In this document: one piece after another, positions 7,495 through 15,253 of the stretch | Position numbering within the stretch: position 1 is the stretch's first letter | Layout: each line of letters begins with the position of its first letter | Assembly (NCBI GenBank): GCA_963835935.1 | Contig: CAWIHK010000003.1 | Span: 1 to 19,300, forward strand | DNA length: 19,300 nucleotides | Direction of reading: 5' to 3' | From: CAWIHK01 sp963835935 | GTDB taxonomy: Bacteria > Bacteroidota > Ignavibacteria > UBA10030 > CAVZMI01 | Translations under genes and position numbers: made by a program | Notes under the pieces: model-generated | Databases searched by the model: none | The model's input: the letters and a program-made list of their open reading frames with translations, nothing else | What the model was told of the DNA's origin: nothing

Positions 7495-8982
7495 TTATTT
7501 ATCGCCCGTCTTGTTTGAAACTGAAACATCTCTGACAAATGTACCGTGAACCTGAAATTCCCACAAAGAATATCCATAAGGTGTACTTCGTTTAGTCCCA
7601 TTCATTCGTACATACCGGGTTTCGATCTGAGGGAAAGTGATATTTTCGGTTCCTCCCTTACCTGAAGTTGTTGTATAGACGGTTGTCCAATTATTTTTAT
7701 CTGAGGAAACATCAATTGTGTATACTAATCCACAAGCTGTTTCCCAGAAGAGTGTGACGCCATTGATTCTATAAATTCCCCTAAGGTCTACTGAAATCCA
7801 CTGAGAATCACTGAATGAGGTCGACCATCGCGTCGTAAAATCACCATCAAAAGCGTTTTGTATCGGATATGAACTACTTTCACTTGCAGAACATTCGGCT
7901 GGTTTATTGAGTGCAACATTTGGCAACATAGCATGGACTTGTTTCAGATTTGATGAGATCACGCTTGTTCCATCGGCAAAAAAAGCTTTCGCATAAATTA
8001 TGTAGTCGTTGGGTTGAATATTATTCCAGAGAAATGAATAAGGCTGAATGGAGCTTTCGTATATCTTATTCGAATTTGCATAAAACTCGATTTTTGTTGC
8101 TGGTGTGCTCGATTCGACTTCAGCGCTCAATTGGATATTTGAATAAGCATCAAAATATGTGTTTATCGATGAATTTAATGTTACGTTCGTTTTTCTTTTT
8201 GGATGAGTATAGAAGAAGTCGACGATGAGATCTGTGCAGCTGACAGGGGAATTCAACCACGAATGTCCGCCGCGACTATAAACATACACAACTAGATCAG
8301 CTCCGGTTTTCGGAGCAGTCCATTCTCGACCGATGACTCCGTTTAAATTATAAATCGTATCCGGTTTGTTTGAACATCGGTTTTCGTTTTTCCAAACATT
8401 CACGAGTGAATCAACCCCCGGAGTATATTCTGTCCCGCTATAAGGTACTATATTATCGTCTAGTGCATGGATCGAAAGGATTGGCACCGGCGAAGAAATA
8501 TCTTTAATCAAAAAACCTACTAATAATCCTTCAACTGGAGCAACTGCGGATATTTTATTCGACAATTTTACAGCCAGAGTGTAGCATAAGTACGCGCCGT
8601 TCGAATGACCGGTAGCGTAAACACGTTTCGAATCGATATTATAATTCGCTTTTAGAGTGTCAATTAATGTGGAAATAAAATCAACGTCATCATCGTCACC
8701 GCCATCACCAGCATTCCATCCTTTATTGATTCCCCGCGGATAAACTGCAATATAGCCCATGATCTCAGCCCGTTCATTGAATCCATTTTTGTAAAGTGAG
8801 CTGTCTGTTCCTCCGTGTTCATGGAGCACAACTATGAGCGGAAATGGAGATGAACCGTCATAGCATTTAGGAACATAGAGAAGGTAAGCTCTATTTAATC
8901 CGTTATGCTTGATAAAATGCTCCTGCGCCGAAAGTTGGGCGAAGGAAAAGAAGAGTGCGAGGATGAGGAAAATAGTTTTCAT
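7495..8982 (-). CDS. Secreted esterase paralogue without sorting domain, altered oxyanion motif
   Basis: A 495-residue copy: signal peptide 1-19, CE1/LpqC-like esterase about 20-262 (S127 in G-H-S-N-G, D176, H240), Ig 265-350, F5/8 C 355-480. It ends S-V-S-N-K-T-G-D-K just after F5/8; the sister at 3514 continues from S-V-S-N-K-T into its sorting domain. The stop codon and the bases after it match the ancestral hydrolase-stop/esterase-leader junction, so the sorting domain was lost by a deletion ending there. The conserved L-H-G motif (residues 53-55) is L-H-E (codon GAA against GGA in the sisters). This glycine normally helps form the oxyanion hole, so catalysis may be weakened. The stop lies 12 nt before the next esterase. 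It is preceded by a 120-nt gap holding a hydrolase relic. Confidence 0.88.
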   Translation of the reverse strand: MKTIFLILALFFSFAQLSAQEHFIKHNGLNRAYLLYVPKCYDGSSPFPLIVVLHEHGGTDSSLYKNGFNERAEIMGYIAVYPRGINKGWNAGDGGDDDDVDFISTLIDTLKANYNIDSKRVYATGHSNGAYLCYTLAVKLSNKISAVAPVEGLLVGFLIKDISSPVPILSIHALDDNIVPYSGTEYTPGVDSLVNVWKNENRCSNKPDTIYNLNGVIGREWTAPKTGADLVVYVYSRGGHSWLNSPVSCTDLIVDFFYTHPKRKTNVTLNSSINTYFDAYSNIQLSAEVESSTPATKIEFYANSNKIYESSIQPYSFLWNNIQPNDYIIYAKAFFADGTSVISSNLKQVHAMLPNVALNKPAECSASESSSYPIQNAFDGDFTTRWSTSFSDSQWISVDLRGIYRINGVTLFWETACGLVYTIDVSSDKNNWTTVYTTTSGKGGTENITFPQIETRYVRMNGTKRSTPYGYSLWEFQVHGTFVRDVSVSNKTGDK

Positions 8983-8994
8983 ACGACTCCAGTT

Positions 8995-9092
8995 TTAGTT
9001 GGCATCAATGTTTTTCAGAAAGTCGATTCTAATTTCATTCAACAATTCACTTCTTTGAAAAAATAATTCAATTGGGGTAAAATTCATAATTG
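8995..9092 (-). pseudogene. Remnant of alpha/beta hydrolase 3' end
   Basis: Read on the minus strand, this decodes F-F-Q-R-S-E-L-L-N-E-I-R-I-D-F-L-K-N-I-D-A-N-stop. The intact hydrolase at 10903 ends F-S-Q-R-S-E-L-V-N-G-I-V-I-D-F-L-K-N-I-D-V-H-stop. An 8-base deletion breaks the frame just upstream, and similarity ends near 9092, 10 nt from the end of the preceding esterase. Its stop codon keeps the usual 12-nt distance to the esterase start at 8982. Confidence 0.9.
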
Positions 9093-9102
9093 AAGCTTTT
9101 CC

Positions 9103-10890
9103 TTATTTCATCAAAATAATTTTAGTCGATCTTTCTCCATCTGGCGTACGTAAACGACAAATGTAGATTCCGCTTGAGACATTCCGATTATTTCCATCGC
9201 AACAATTCCATCGTACGAAGTGTTCTCCTTTTTTTTCAATATCGTTAATCAATCCATACACTTTTTTACCGTTTACGTCATAGACACTCAATTCAACATA
9301 TCCATCTTTCGGAGTGTTGTAATTGATGGTTACACCCGATCCATTGTTCAAAGTACCGCCACTGATTGAAAATGGATTAGGTGTAGAATCAATTTCCAAC
9401 CGCGAAATGATTTTGTTCGATCCTGAAACTGAATTAGGATTTACAAGGTCACCATGAACTTGAAACTCCCACAAAGAATAACCATACTGTGTACTTCGTT
9501 TAGTTCCGTACATTCTTACATATCGGGTTTCAATCTGAGGGAAGGAGATATATTCGGTTCCTCCTTTGCCTGAAGTTGTCGTATAGACGGTTGTCCAATT
9601 ATTTTTATCCGAGGAAACATCAATTGTGTATGCTAATCCAGAAGCTGTTTCCCAGAAAAGAGCCACACCATCGATTCTATAATTCCCTTGAAGGTCAACC
9701 AATATCCATTGCGGATCGCTGAAGGGAGTCGACCATCTCGTCGAAAAATCACCGTCGAAAGCATTTTGCACCGGATAGGAACTGCTTTCTATTGCAGAAC
9801 ATTCGGCAGGTTTGTGAAGCGCGACACTAGGCAGCAAAACGCGAATTTGTTTCAGATTTGTCGAGATAACACTCACTCCGTCCGAACCGATGGCTTTTGC
9901 GTAGATCTCATAAGAATTTTGCGGAACACTTTCCCAATTGTATGAATACGGCGGCGTAGAACATTCGCTTATCTTAGATGAATTGGCATAGAATTCAACC
10001 TTTGTCACAGGCGTCGTCGATTCTACAGTTGCTGCTAATTGGATATTAGCGGGCGCGTCAAAGTTCGTACTCACGGGAGATGTAAGCGTGACTTTCATCT
10101 CCCGAGCTGGATGATAATAGAAAAAATCGACAATAAGATCTGTGCAATTGACCGGAGAATTCAACCATGCATGTCCGCCATGAGAATAGACATAAAGTAA
10201 AAAATCCGCTCCAGTTTCAGGTGCAGTCCACAGCTGGCCAACAACTCCGTTTAGATTATAAACAGTATCCGGTTTGTTGATACATCGATTTTCGTTTTTC
10301 CAAATATTCACGAGTGATTCAACTCCAGGAGCGTAATCTGTTCCGCTGTAGGGGACTACGGTATCATCGAGAGCATGGATCGAAAGAATCGGCATTGGTG
10401 AGGAAATATTGTTGATCATTATGTTCACTAGAAGTCCTTCAACAGGAGCGATCGCCGAAATCTTTGCCGGTAGTTCCACGGCCAGAGTGTAACATAAGTA
10501 CCCTCCATTCGAATGGCCGGTTGCATAGACACGTTTTGAATCGATATTGTAATTCGCCTTGAGGGTGTCGATCAATTCAGAAATGAAATCAACATCATCA
10601 TCGTCACCGCCATAACCGACATTCCAGGCTTTATTGATTCCTCTCGGGTAGACTGCGATGTAGCCCATAAATTCAGATCGTTCATTGAATCCATTATAAT
10701 AAAGCGAGCTGTCGTTTCCTCCGTGTCCATGGAGCACAATGATGAGCGGATATGGCGATGAACCGTCATAGCATTTAGGAACATAGAGAAGGTAAGCTCT
10801 ATTATAGCCATTATGCATGATAAAATGCTCCTGCGCCGAAAGTTGGGCGAAGGAGAAACATAGTGCGAAAAAGATAAAAAGAGTTTTCAT
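9103..10890 (-). CDS. T9SS-secreted CE1/LpqC-like esterase, first copy after the hydrolase
   Basis: A full-length 595-residue copy, probably nearest to the ancestral arrangement because the live hydrolase stops only 12 nt before its start. Signal peptide 1-19; esterase about 20-262 with H54-G55, S127 in G-H-S-N-G-G, D176 in D-D-T-V-V-P-Y and H240 in G-G-H-A-W; Big_7-like Ig about 265-350; F5/8 type C about 355-482; T9SS domain about 500-595 (P-N-P-F-S, Y-D-V-N-G-K-K, S-G-I-Y-I-C-R-L, ending K-I-I-L-M-K). The linker S-V-S-G-S-N-K-I is shared with the copy at 260, while the copies at 3514 and 7495 have another linker. That splits the sorting-domain linkers into two types. The family hydrolyses esters such as feruloyl, acetyl or polyhydroxyalkanoate; the actual substrate is not evident. 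Confidence 0.92.
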   Translation of the reverse strand: MKTLFIFFALCFSFAQLSAQEHFIMHNGYNRAYLLYVPKCYDGSSPYPLIIVLHGHGGNDSSLYYNGFNERSEFMGYIAVYPRGINKAWNVGYGGDDDDVDFISELIDTLKANYNIDSKRVYATGHSNGGYLCYTLAVELPAKISAIAPVEGLLVNIMINNISSPMPILSIHALDDTVVPYSGTDYAPGVESLVNIWKNENRCINKPDTVYNLNGVVGQLWTAPETGADFLLYVYSHGGHAWLNSPVNCTDLIVDFFYYHPAREMKVTLTSPVSTNFDAPANIQLAATVESTTPVTKVEFYANSSKISECSTPPYSYNWESVPQNSYEIYAKAIGSDGVSVISTNLKQIRVLLPSVALHKPAECSAIESSSYPVQNAFDGDFSTRWSTPFSDPQWILVDLQGNYRIDGVALFWETASGLAYTIDVSSDKNNWTTVYTTTSGKGGTEYISFPQIETRYVRMYGTKRSTQYGYSLWEFQVHGDLVNPNSVSGSNKIISRLEIDSTPNPFSISGGTLNNGSGVTINYNTPKDGYVELSVYDVNGKKVYGLINDIEKKGEHFVRWNCCDGNNRNVSSGIYICRLRTPDGERSTKIILMK

Positions 10891-10902
10891 ATAACCCTGG
10901 CT

Positions 10903-11769
10903 TTAGTGGACATCAATATTTTTTAAGAAGTCGATCACAATTCCATTTACCAATTCGCTTCTTTGAGAAAATAAGAAATGATTCGAATGGGGCAGAATGC
11001 ACAGTTGAGTTGTCTTTTCCGGAAGCAGGTCGAACATTTCCAGCCCATGTTTTAACGGTATCAAATCTCTATCACCAAAAAGCAGCAGGACCGGAACATT
11101 TATTTTTACAAAATCACCTTTCGGAATACAAAAGATACTGCTCCACATTTTGCGTATCATCTGAATGTGATCGTCAAACTTTTCAGGATTGGGATTTGAG
11201 GCGGCATAATTTGCGCGAAATGGCATCCAGAACGTATCGGTTTTTACTTTATCTCTTCCCATAAAATCTTCGGAAGGAGCGCTGATGAGAGCGTAGTTTG
11301 CTCCGGAAGCTACCACCTTGCGAACTTTTTCCGGATACTTTGCTGCCATGTAGAGAGCAACTATTCCGCCATCGCTAAAACCGCATACGTAAACAGAATC
11401 AAGCTTCAGTGTATCTATTAAATGGATCATATCATTTGTGAGCAGTTCATAGCTTAACGAATCAAACGGGTTGTTCGAACGGCCGTAGCCTCTGCTGTCT
11501 ACTGCAATGACCCTGAAGTGTTTTGAGAATTCGGGAATGTTTTTCTCAAAATCATTTATCGATCCGAGTCCGCCATGAAGTAGGAGTAAAGGAATGCCGG
11601 TTCCGTAAGACTCGTAATATAATTTTGTTCCATCAAGATCGGCATAATGACCCGCCGTTTTATTTGAACCATAGACGATTGATTCTCTGGTTGCTTCCTG
11701 AGCATAGCATAATAAAAAACCGAGATTCAAAAAAATAAGAAGTGCGATTTTATAGAAACTGTATTTCAT
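10903..11769 (-). CDS. Secreted alpha/beta-fold hydrolase
   Basis: 288 residues: an N-terminal signal peptide (about 1-23, ending C-Y-A-Q) and a classic alpha/beta hydrolase fold. Visible elements are the oxyanion motif L-L-H-G-G (63-67), nucleophile S132 in G-F-S-D-G-G, acid D235 in F-G-D-R-D and H264 in H-S-N-H-F. Length is typical of small esterase/lipase or haloperoxidase-like members; the exact reaction cannot be told. It heads the esterase array and its stop lies 12 nt before the first esterase, so the two are probably co-transcribed. A promoter-like pair at 11798-11826 and a GGGAG about 12 nt before the ATG precede it. Its 3' end recurs as relics at three places in the array, so it was once part of the duplicated unit and this is the only surviving intact copy in the window. 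Confidence 0.9.
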   Translation of the reverse strand: MKYSFYKIALLIFLNLGFLLCYAQEATRESIVYGSNKTAGHYADLDGTKLYYESYGTGIPLLLLHGGLGSINDFEKNIPEFSKHFRVIAVDSRGYGRSNNPFDSLSYELLTNDMIHLIDTLKLDSVYVCGFSDGGIVALYMAAKYPEKVRKVVASGANYALISAPSEDFMGRDKVKTDTFWMPFRANYAASNPNPEKFDDHIQMIRKMWSSIFCIPKGDFVKINVPVLLLFGDRDLIPLKHGLEMFDLLPEKTTQLCILPHSNHFLFSQRSELVNGIVIDFLKNIDVH

Positions 11770-11797
11770 ACTCTTTTATCTCCCATTCTTTGTTAAT

Positions 11798-11826
11798 CTT
11801 ATATTTTAATTTTTAGCCATAACCAA
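11798..11826 (-). promoter_or_regulatory. Possible promoter of the hydrolase-esterase operon
   Basis: On the minus strand TTGGTT (11826-11821) and TATAAG (11803-11798) stand 17 bases apart, about 30 nt before the hydrolase start codon. The layout and the preceding C match the candidates before the AraC and amylase genes. It would place the start of the esterase operon here. Confidence 0.45.
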
Positions 11827-12108
11827 GGAAACGGTTACTTTAAATCGCGATACAGTTAGCGAGTTTAATCCGATTATCTTCTTCACCGAAAGTGTATCGA
11901 AAAGTTCTCTTCAATTATATAATACGGAACAGGCCATCAATTTTCCTTCTGGCCGATTCAATGTGGGTCATGATTTTACCGATATACTTTTTCGGACTCC
12001 ATACAACATTGGAAAAATGTGATCTATAAATTCCAAATCGAATACGATTGGAGTCGGGGAGTGAATGATAAATGGCTGCAACCATTTGCGCTGGTTCTTT
12101 GTATCTAA
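11810..12108 (+). pseudogene. Unidentified plus-strand coding-like fragment with frameshift
   Basis: The 361-nt gap between GH5 and hydrolase holds 70 stop-free codons on the plus strand (11810-12019). They are of ordinary composition, with segments such as N-P-I-I-F-F-T-E-S-V and D-F-T-D-I-L-F-R-T-P-Y-N, ending at TGA 12020. Another frame then continues a protein-like reading from about 12010, W-K-N-V-I-Y-K-F-Q-I-E-Y-D-W, to TAA at 12106-12108. This fits a gene fragment with a frameshift near 12010-12020 and no start codon. I do not recognise the family. It is the only plus-strand coding signal in the window, and its left edge overlaps the candidate hydrolase promoter. Confidence 0.45.
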
Positions 12109-12130
12109 AACGATCTGCAAAAATTGTGTT

Positions 12131-13279
12131 TTAGTTCTTCTTGTGTTTCAGCAAAATATTAATCAGTTCACTGTCCGGAGCCAGCATTGTTTTTTTCTTA
12201 TAATCGAAATAGATTATTCCAAAATCGCCTTTGTATTCCCAATTACACCAGGCGATGTTATTTTCTTCGAAGTTCGAAACGACATCGTCATAATATTTTA
12301 ATCTATCTCCTCTTTCAACATGAGGAATGCATCCGAATTCACCGCAATAGAGTTGAAGGCCAAGCTCTTTTGCTTTTTGGATTGCAGGAATGAGTTCATC
12401 TGCGAGAGCCTTTTTGTTGAACTCCTGATTCCAGCCGAACATGGATAATGACTGAACGAGTTTCCGATCTGATGTGTCGGTATATTTTTCATAATCGGCT
12501 TGAGTGACGGTTTGTCCGGGATAGTGCACCGGCCCTTTATATCCAAAGAAGGGAACCCAGTTTGCAAGATGATGTGTGAAGATTAAAGGTGAATAGGTAT
12601 GAAAACTGATAATAATATTTTTATCTCCTTCCGGAACTTTCAGGTATGGAACTCTACCCGGGAATTGAAAAAAATTAGAGCCGACAATCAACACACGAGC
12701 AGGTTCTAACCGCCGGAGAACCGGGATCGTTTTATTAATAAGTTTGTTCCAATCTTCGTTGTCCGGAGCTACTGCTTCATTCAATAATTCATAAGCCACA
12801 GAAGCGACAGGATATTTTTTTAATTGTGAAGAAATATCGACCCACAATTTTATAAAGTTATTTTGCGCCGAGGTATCCGTCCATAACGTATTCGTTTTTT
12901 CTTCATTTATGGCGTTAAAATAATGTGATCGTAAAATGTGAAGATCCACGATTACCCTGAGGTGACGAGCCATGCACCAATCCAAACAACGCGTGAGATA
13001 ACCGAACGATTCCACGGATGGATGTCCATCAGTACTCCACATCTCGGCTTCATCGATCGGTATTCGCACATGATCATAACCGATGCTGTCGATGAACTGA
13101 ATATCTTTTTCCGTAATAAAAACCGATCTCGGCGGCCATTCCTGATTCTGTGACAGCCAGTGACTCAGGTTCACACCCCGCCGGATTTCAAAACCGGAAG
13201 GATTAATATTCGATGTTTGACTCATTGCAGCGTCTATAGTAATGGTAAGAATAAATATTATTGAGAATAAAGTCTTCAT
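12131..13279 (-). CDS. Secreted GH5 glycoside hydrolase (endoglucanase-like)
   Basis: 382 residues with a signal peptide (about 1-20, ending A-A-M-S-Q) and one GH5 (clan GH-A) catalytic barrel. Visible landmarks: R-G-V-N-L-S-H-W (34-41), R-I-P-I near 72, V-D-L-H near 111, acid/base E168 in L-L-N-E, H227 and Y229 in F-H-T-Y, nucleophile E314 in C-G-E-F-G, and a tryptophan-rich C-terminal strand (W344, W347). GH5 enzymes retain configuration and cut beta-glucans, mannans and related polymers; the subfamily cannot be set by eye. There is no binding module or T9SS domain, so it is likely periplasmic or a lipid-independent secreted enzyme. A strong GAGGAG ribosome site lies just before the ATG. 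It follows the GH13 gene by 85 nt, with a hairpin between, so the two may form an operon with reduced GH5 expression. Confidence 0.9.
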   Translation of the reverse strand: MKTLFSIIFILTITIDAAMSQTSNINPSGFEIRRGVNLSHWLSQNQEWPPRSVFITEKDIQFIDSIGYDHVRIPIDEAEMWSTDGHPSVESFGYLTRCLDWCMARHLRVIVDLHILRSHYFNAINEEKTNTLWTDTSAQNNFIKLWVDISSQLKKYPVASVAYELLNEAVAPDNEDWNKLINKTIPVLRRLEPARVLIVGSNFFQFPGRVPYLKVPEGDKNIIISFHTYSPLIFTHHLANWVPFFGYKGPVHYPGQTVTQADYEKYTDTSDRKLVQSLSMFGWNQEFNKKALADELIPAIQKAKELGLQLYCGEFGCIPHVERGDRLKYYDDVVSNFEENNIAWCNWEYKGDFGIIYFDYKKKTMLAPDSELINILLKHKKN

Positions 13280-13299
13280 GAAGACTCCTCATAAGAATC

Positions 13300-13329
13300 A
13301 AAAAACCAGCACCGGAATGATGCCGGTTT
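13300..13329 (-). terminator. Terminator-like hairpin between GH13 and GH5
   Basis: On the minus strand ACCGGCA (13327-13321) pairs with TGCTGGT (13311-13305), with one G-T wobble, around a 9-base loop. A run of six T follows at 13305-13300, and two more A-T pairs can extend the stem. It lies 35 nt after the GH13 stop but only 20 nt before the GH5 start, leaving no room for a separate downstream promoter. It may be leaky or serve as a processing or stability element. Confidence 0.65.
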
Positions 13330-13364
13330 GATAATGTAATTCTGTAGAAAAAATAATTTAAATA

Positions 13365-15101
13365 CTATTTTACCTCGTTCATCCTAAAAACAGCGTAACT
13401 GACATTCTTCATCTTTATCAAGACTGCATTTCCATCAATCGTCACCATTCCGTCTCCTGAAATTAATTCGGGCTTCTCGCTTTGATAATTGAGTTTGAAT
13501 GAAGCCGAAACTTCTCTATTTGCAGGATTTACAACTACGAGCATCCGATTTTTCCCGTTTGCACGAATGAACGCAAAGGGATATTTTTCCTTCTCAGCAT
13601 ACACCGGTACGAACTCGGCATAAGCAGTCAGTGCCGGTTCGGTGCTGCGCAATTTAATAAGTTCTTTTACTTTGTTCAATAAAGAAGCAGGATTCTTTTC
13701 CTGAGAAGCAACATCCGGTGCGTCGGGCGATTCGTCGACTGCCCTATAAAGTTTCTCAGGCGGTACTGTCGAGAATCCTTTATTCAATCCCGAATTCCAT
13801 TGCATCGGAGTACGGTCGCCTGCTCGTCCGGCATAACTTCCCTCGGTATACGGCAGGCCGCTCAATTGCCGCATTCCGATTTCATCGCCGTAATAAATGA
13901 ATGGTGTTCCAGGCATTGTGAGCATGAAAGCAAAAATTACTTCCATATCTTTATCCGTACGTCCATTATTTTTTATTCTGGGTAAATCATGATTACCAAA
14001 TGGGACTGCGATATAGCCTTTATCCCGGCTTCCGTAATATTGGTCCATATAAATTTCCAGGAAGTGCGCGATATCGCCTTTCCCTTCGGAATCAAAAAAG
14101 CTGTGCCCGTCGTGGCTTGGATTTCGGATTTTTTCTTTCTGGAATAAATCATCATATCCGTTGAACCAGTGTAGGAAATCGGCATTGAATCCTCCCTTCA
14201 CCGCATCCTTTGGATATGACCATTCGGCTACGGTAAATGTTCCCGGAAACTCTTTATCGAGAAATTCGCGGACAGTTTTCCAATATTTGCTGGTTTCCGT
14301 TCCATCGTCCTCTTTTACAAGTGAACCTGCCATGTCGCAACGAAAGCCGTCGCAGCCCAAGTTCAACCAGAAGCGCATCACATTTTTCATTTCTTCTTTC
14401 ATTGCCATCACATCCGGATGATTGGTCGGTAATTGCCATTGCTGGTTCGGATCGGGATGGGCGTAGCCGTAATTCAATGACGGTTGATGCCAGAAGAAAT
14501 TATTCATGAACATCCCGTCACGCTCGCAATAACCCTGAATAAAGTTTGCTTTGTATTTATCCATATTGGGAAACCATGTACAATTTGTCCACACAAACCA
14601 GTTCGTGTATTTATTCGGTTTTGGATCGCACGACGCTTTAAACCAGGGATGATCTATACTTGTATAACCTGGAACATAATCGATGATGATATGCATACCG
14701 CGTTTATGGACTTCTTGAAAAAGCCTTTTCGCGTCATCGTTCGTTCCATAACGCGGTGCGACTTTATAAAAATCGGTTACGTCGTAACCGGCATCGCGAA
14801 ACGGAGATTCGTAAAATGGATTGAGCCAAATTGTGCTTATACCTAAACCCTTTACATAATCTAATTTTTCGATAATGCCCTGCAAATCACCAACTCCATC
14901 GCAGTTCGAGTCGTAAAAAGTTTGAGGATAAATTTGATAGAAAACAGCATTATCCACCCATGTAGGACCAACAGGACGTTGGACATTGCCGGTAACGGCC
15001 GATGTGTTATTGGGAGAAGAAGATTGTGCATCCACAAATCCGACAAGATGAACGTTAATGCAAAAGAATGCAATTACGAATATTTTTTTGCTCATCATCA
15101 T
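13365..15101 (-). CDS. Secreted GH13 family alpha-glucan hydrolase
   Basis: 578 residues: signal peptide (about 1-26, ending V-D-A-Q), a GH13 (beta/alpha)8 barrel and a C-terminal beta domain (about 480-578). The four conserved regions are readable: D141-Y-V-P-G-Y-T-S (region I), G252-F-R-C-D256 with nucleophile D256 (II), A292-E293-W with acid/base E293 (III), and G369-N-H-D372 with stabiliser D372 (IV). Sequence resembles alpha-glucosidase/alpha-amylase-like members with N-H-D-L-P-R. The usual region I histidine (N-H or G-H in the forms I know) is Tyr146 here, a possible specificity change. Three ATGs in a row (M-M-M-S) leave the exact start uncertain by two codons. A promoter-like pair lies about 50-80 nt upstream. 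It probably feeds on starch-, glycogen- or maltodextrin-type glucans and may be co-transcribed with GH5. Confidence 0.92.
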   Translation of the reverse strand: MMMSKKIFVIAFFCINVHLVGFVDAQSSSPNNTSAVTGNVQRPVGPTWVDNAVFYQIYPQTFYDSNCDGVGDLQGIIEKLDYVKGLGISTIWLNPFYESPFRDAGYDVTDFYKVAPRYGTNDDAKRLFQEVHKRGMHIIIDYVPGYTSIDHPWFKASCDPKPNKYTNWFVWTNCTWFPNMDKYKANFIQGYCERDGMFMNNFFWHQPSLNYGYAHPDPNQQWQLPTNHPDVMAMKEEMKNVMRFWLNLGCDGFRCDMAGSLVKEDDGTETSKYWKTVREFLDKEFPGTFTVAEWSYPKDAVKGGFNADFLHWFNGYDDLFQKEKIRNPSHDGHSFFDSEGKGDIAHFLEIYMDQYYGSRDKGYIAVPFGNHDLPRIKNNGRTDKDMEVIFAFMLTMPGTPFIYYGDEIGMRQLSGLPYTEGSYAGRAGDRTPMQWNSGLNKGFSTVPPEKLYRAVDESPDAPDVASQEKNPASLLNKVKELIKLRSTEPALTAYAEFVPVYAEKEKYPFAFIRANGKNRMLVVVNPANREVSASFKLNYQSEKPELISGDGMVTIDGNAVLIKMKNVSYAVFRMNEVK

Positions 15102-15151
15102 ACCGATTTCTAAAATAATTGTGATTGATTCAGGGAACTAAATAACAAATA

Positions 15152-15180
15152 AAAGTAGTAGAACGGATTTTCAGATGCAA
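15152..15180 (-). promoter_or_regulatory. Possible promoter of the GH13-GH5 unit
   Basis: On the minus strand TTGCAT (15180-15175) and TACTTT (15157-15152) are 17 bases apart, just downstream of the terminator of the TPR gene. The pattern is nearly the same as the one before the AraC gene (TTGCAG, 17 bases, TACTTT). Confidence 0.45.
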
Positions 15181-15204
15181 GAAGAAAAGTTATCGTGTAG
15201 AAAT

Positions 15205-15234
15205 AAAAAAGGGAGAGAATTTCATCTCTCCCTT
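15205..15234 (-). terminator. Intrinsic terminator of the TonB-PstS-TPR operon
   Basis: On the minus strand GGGAGAGA (15232-15225) pairs perfectly with TCTCTCCC (15218-15211) around a 6-base loop, followed by six T (15210-15205). It lies 20 nt after the TPR stop codon. This is a textbook Rho-independent terminator. Confidence 0.9.
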
Positions 15235-15253
15235 CCGAAAAAACCGGATCCGA

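Larger units (their letters stand above)
1..10890 (-). repeat. Tandem array of secreted esterase paralogues
   Basis: Five esterase genes (1912-260, 5301-3514, 7482-5317, 8982-7495, 10890-9103) and the start codon of a sixth at base 1 lie head to tail. Four share near-identical signal peptides ending in AQLSAQE and the same short leader between the preceding stop codon and the ATG (forms of TAAA-N(8-12)-GTATG). The copy at 1912 has a more divergent esterase domain. The gaps hold decayed 3' ends of an alpha/beta hydrolase and of a sorting domain, so the duplicated unit appears to have been hydrolase plus esterase. The AraC regulator at 2293-3378 interrupts the array. Confidence 0.9.

Noticed and set aside
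14484..14846. 120-codon open frame on the plus strand inside GH13
   Set aside because: Antisense to the conserved GH13 barrel; the composition is that of a reverse-strand shadow and there is no ribosome site.
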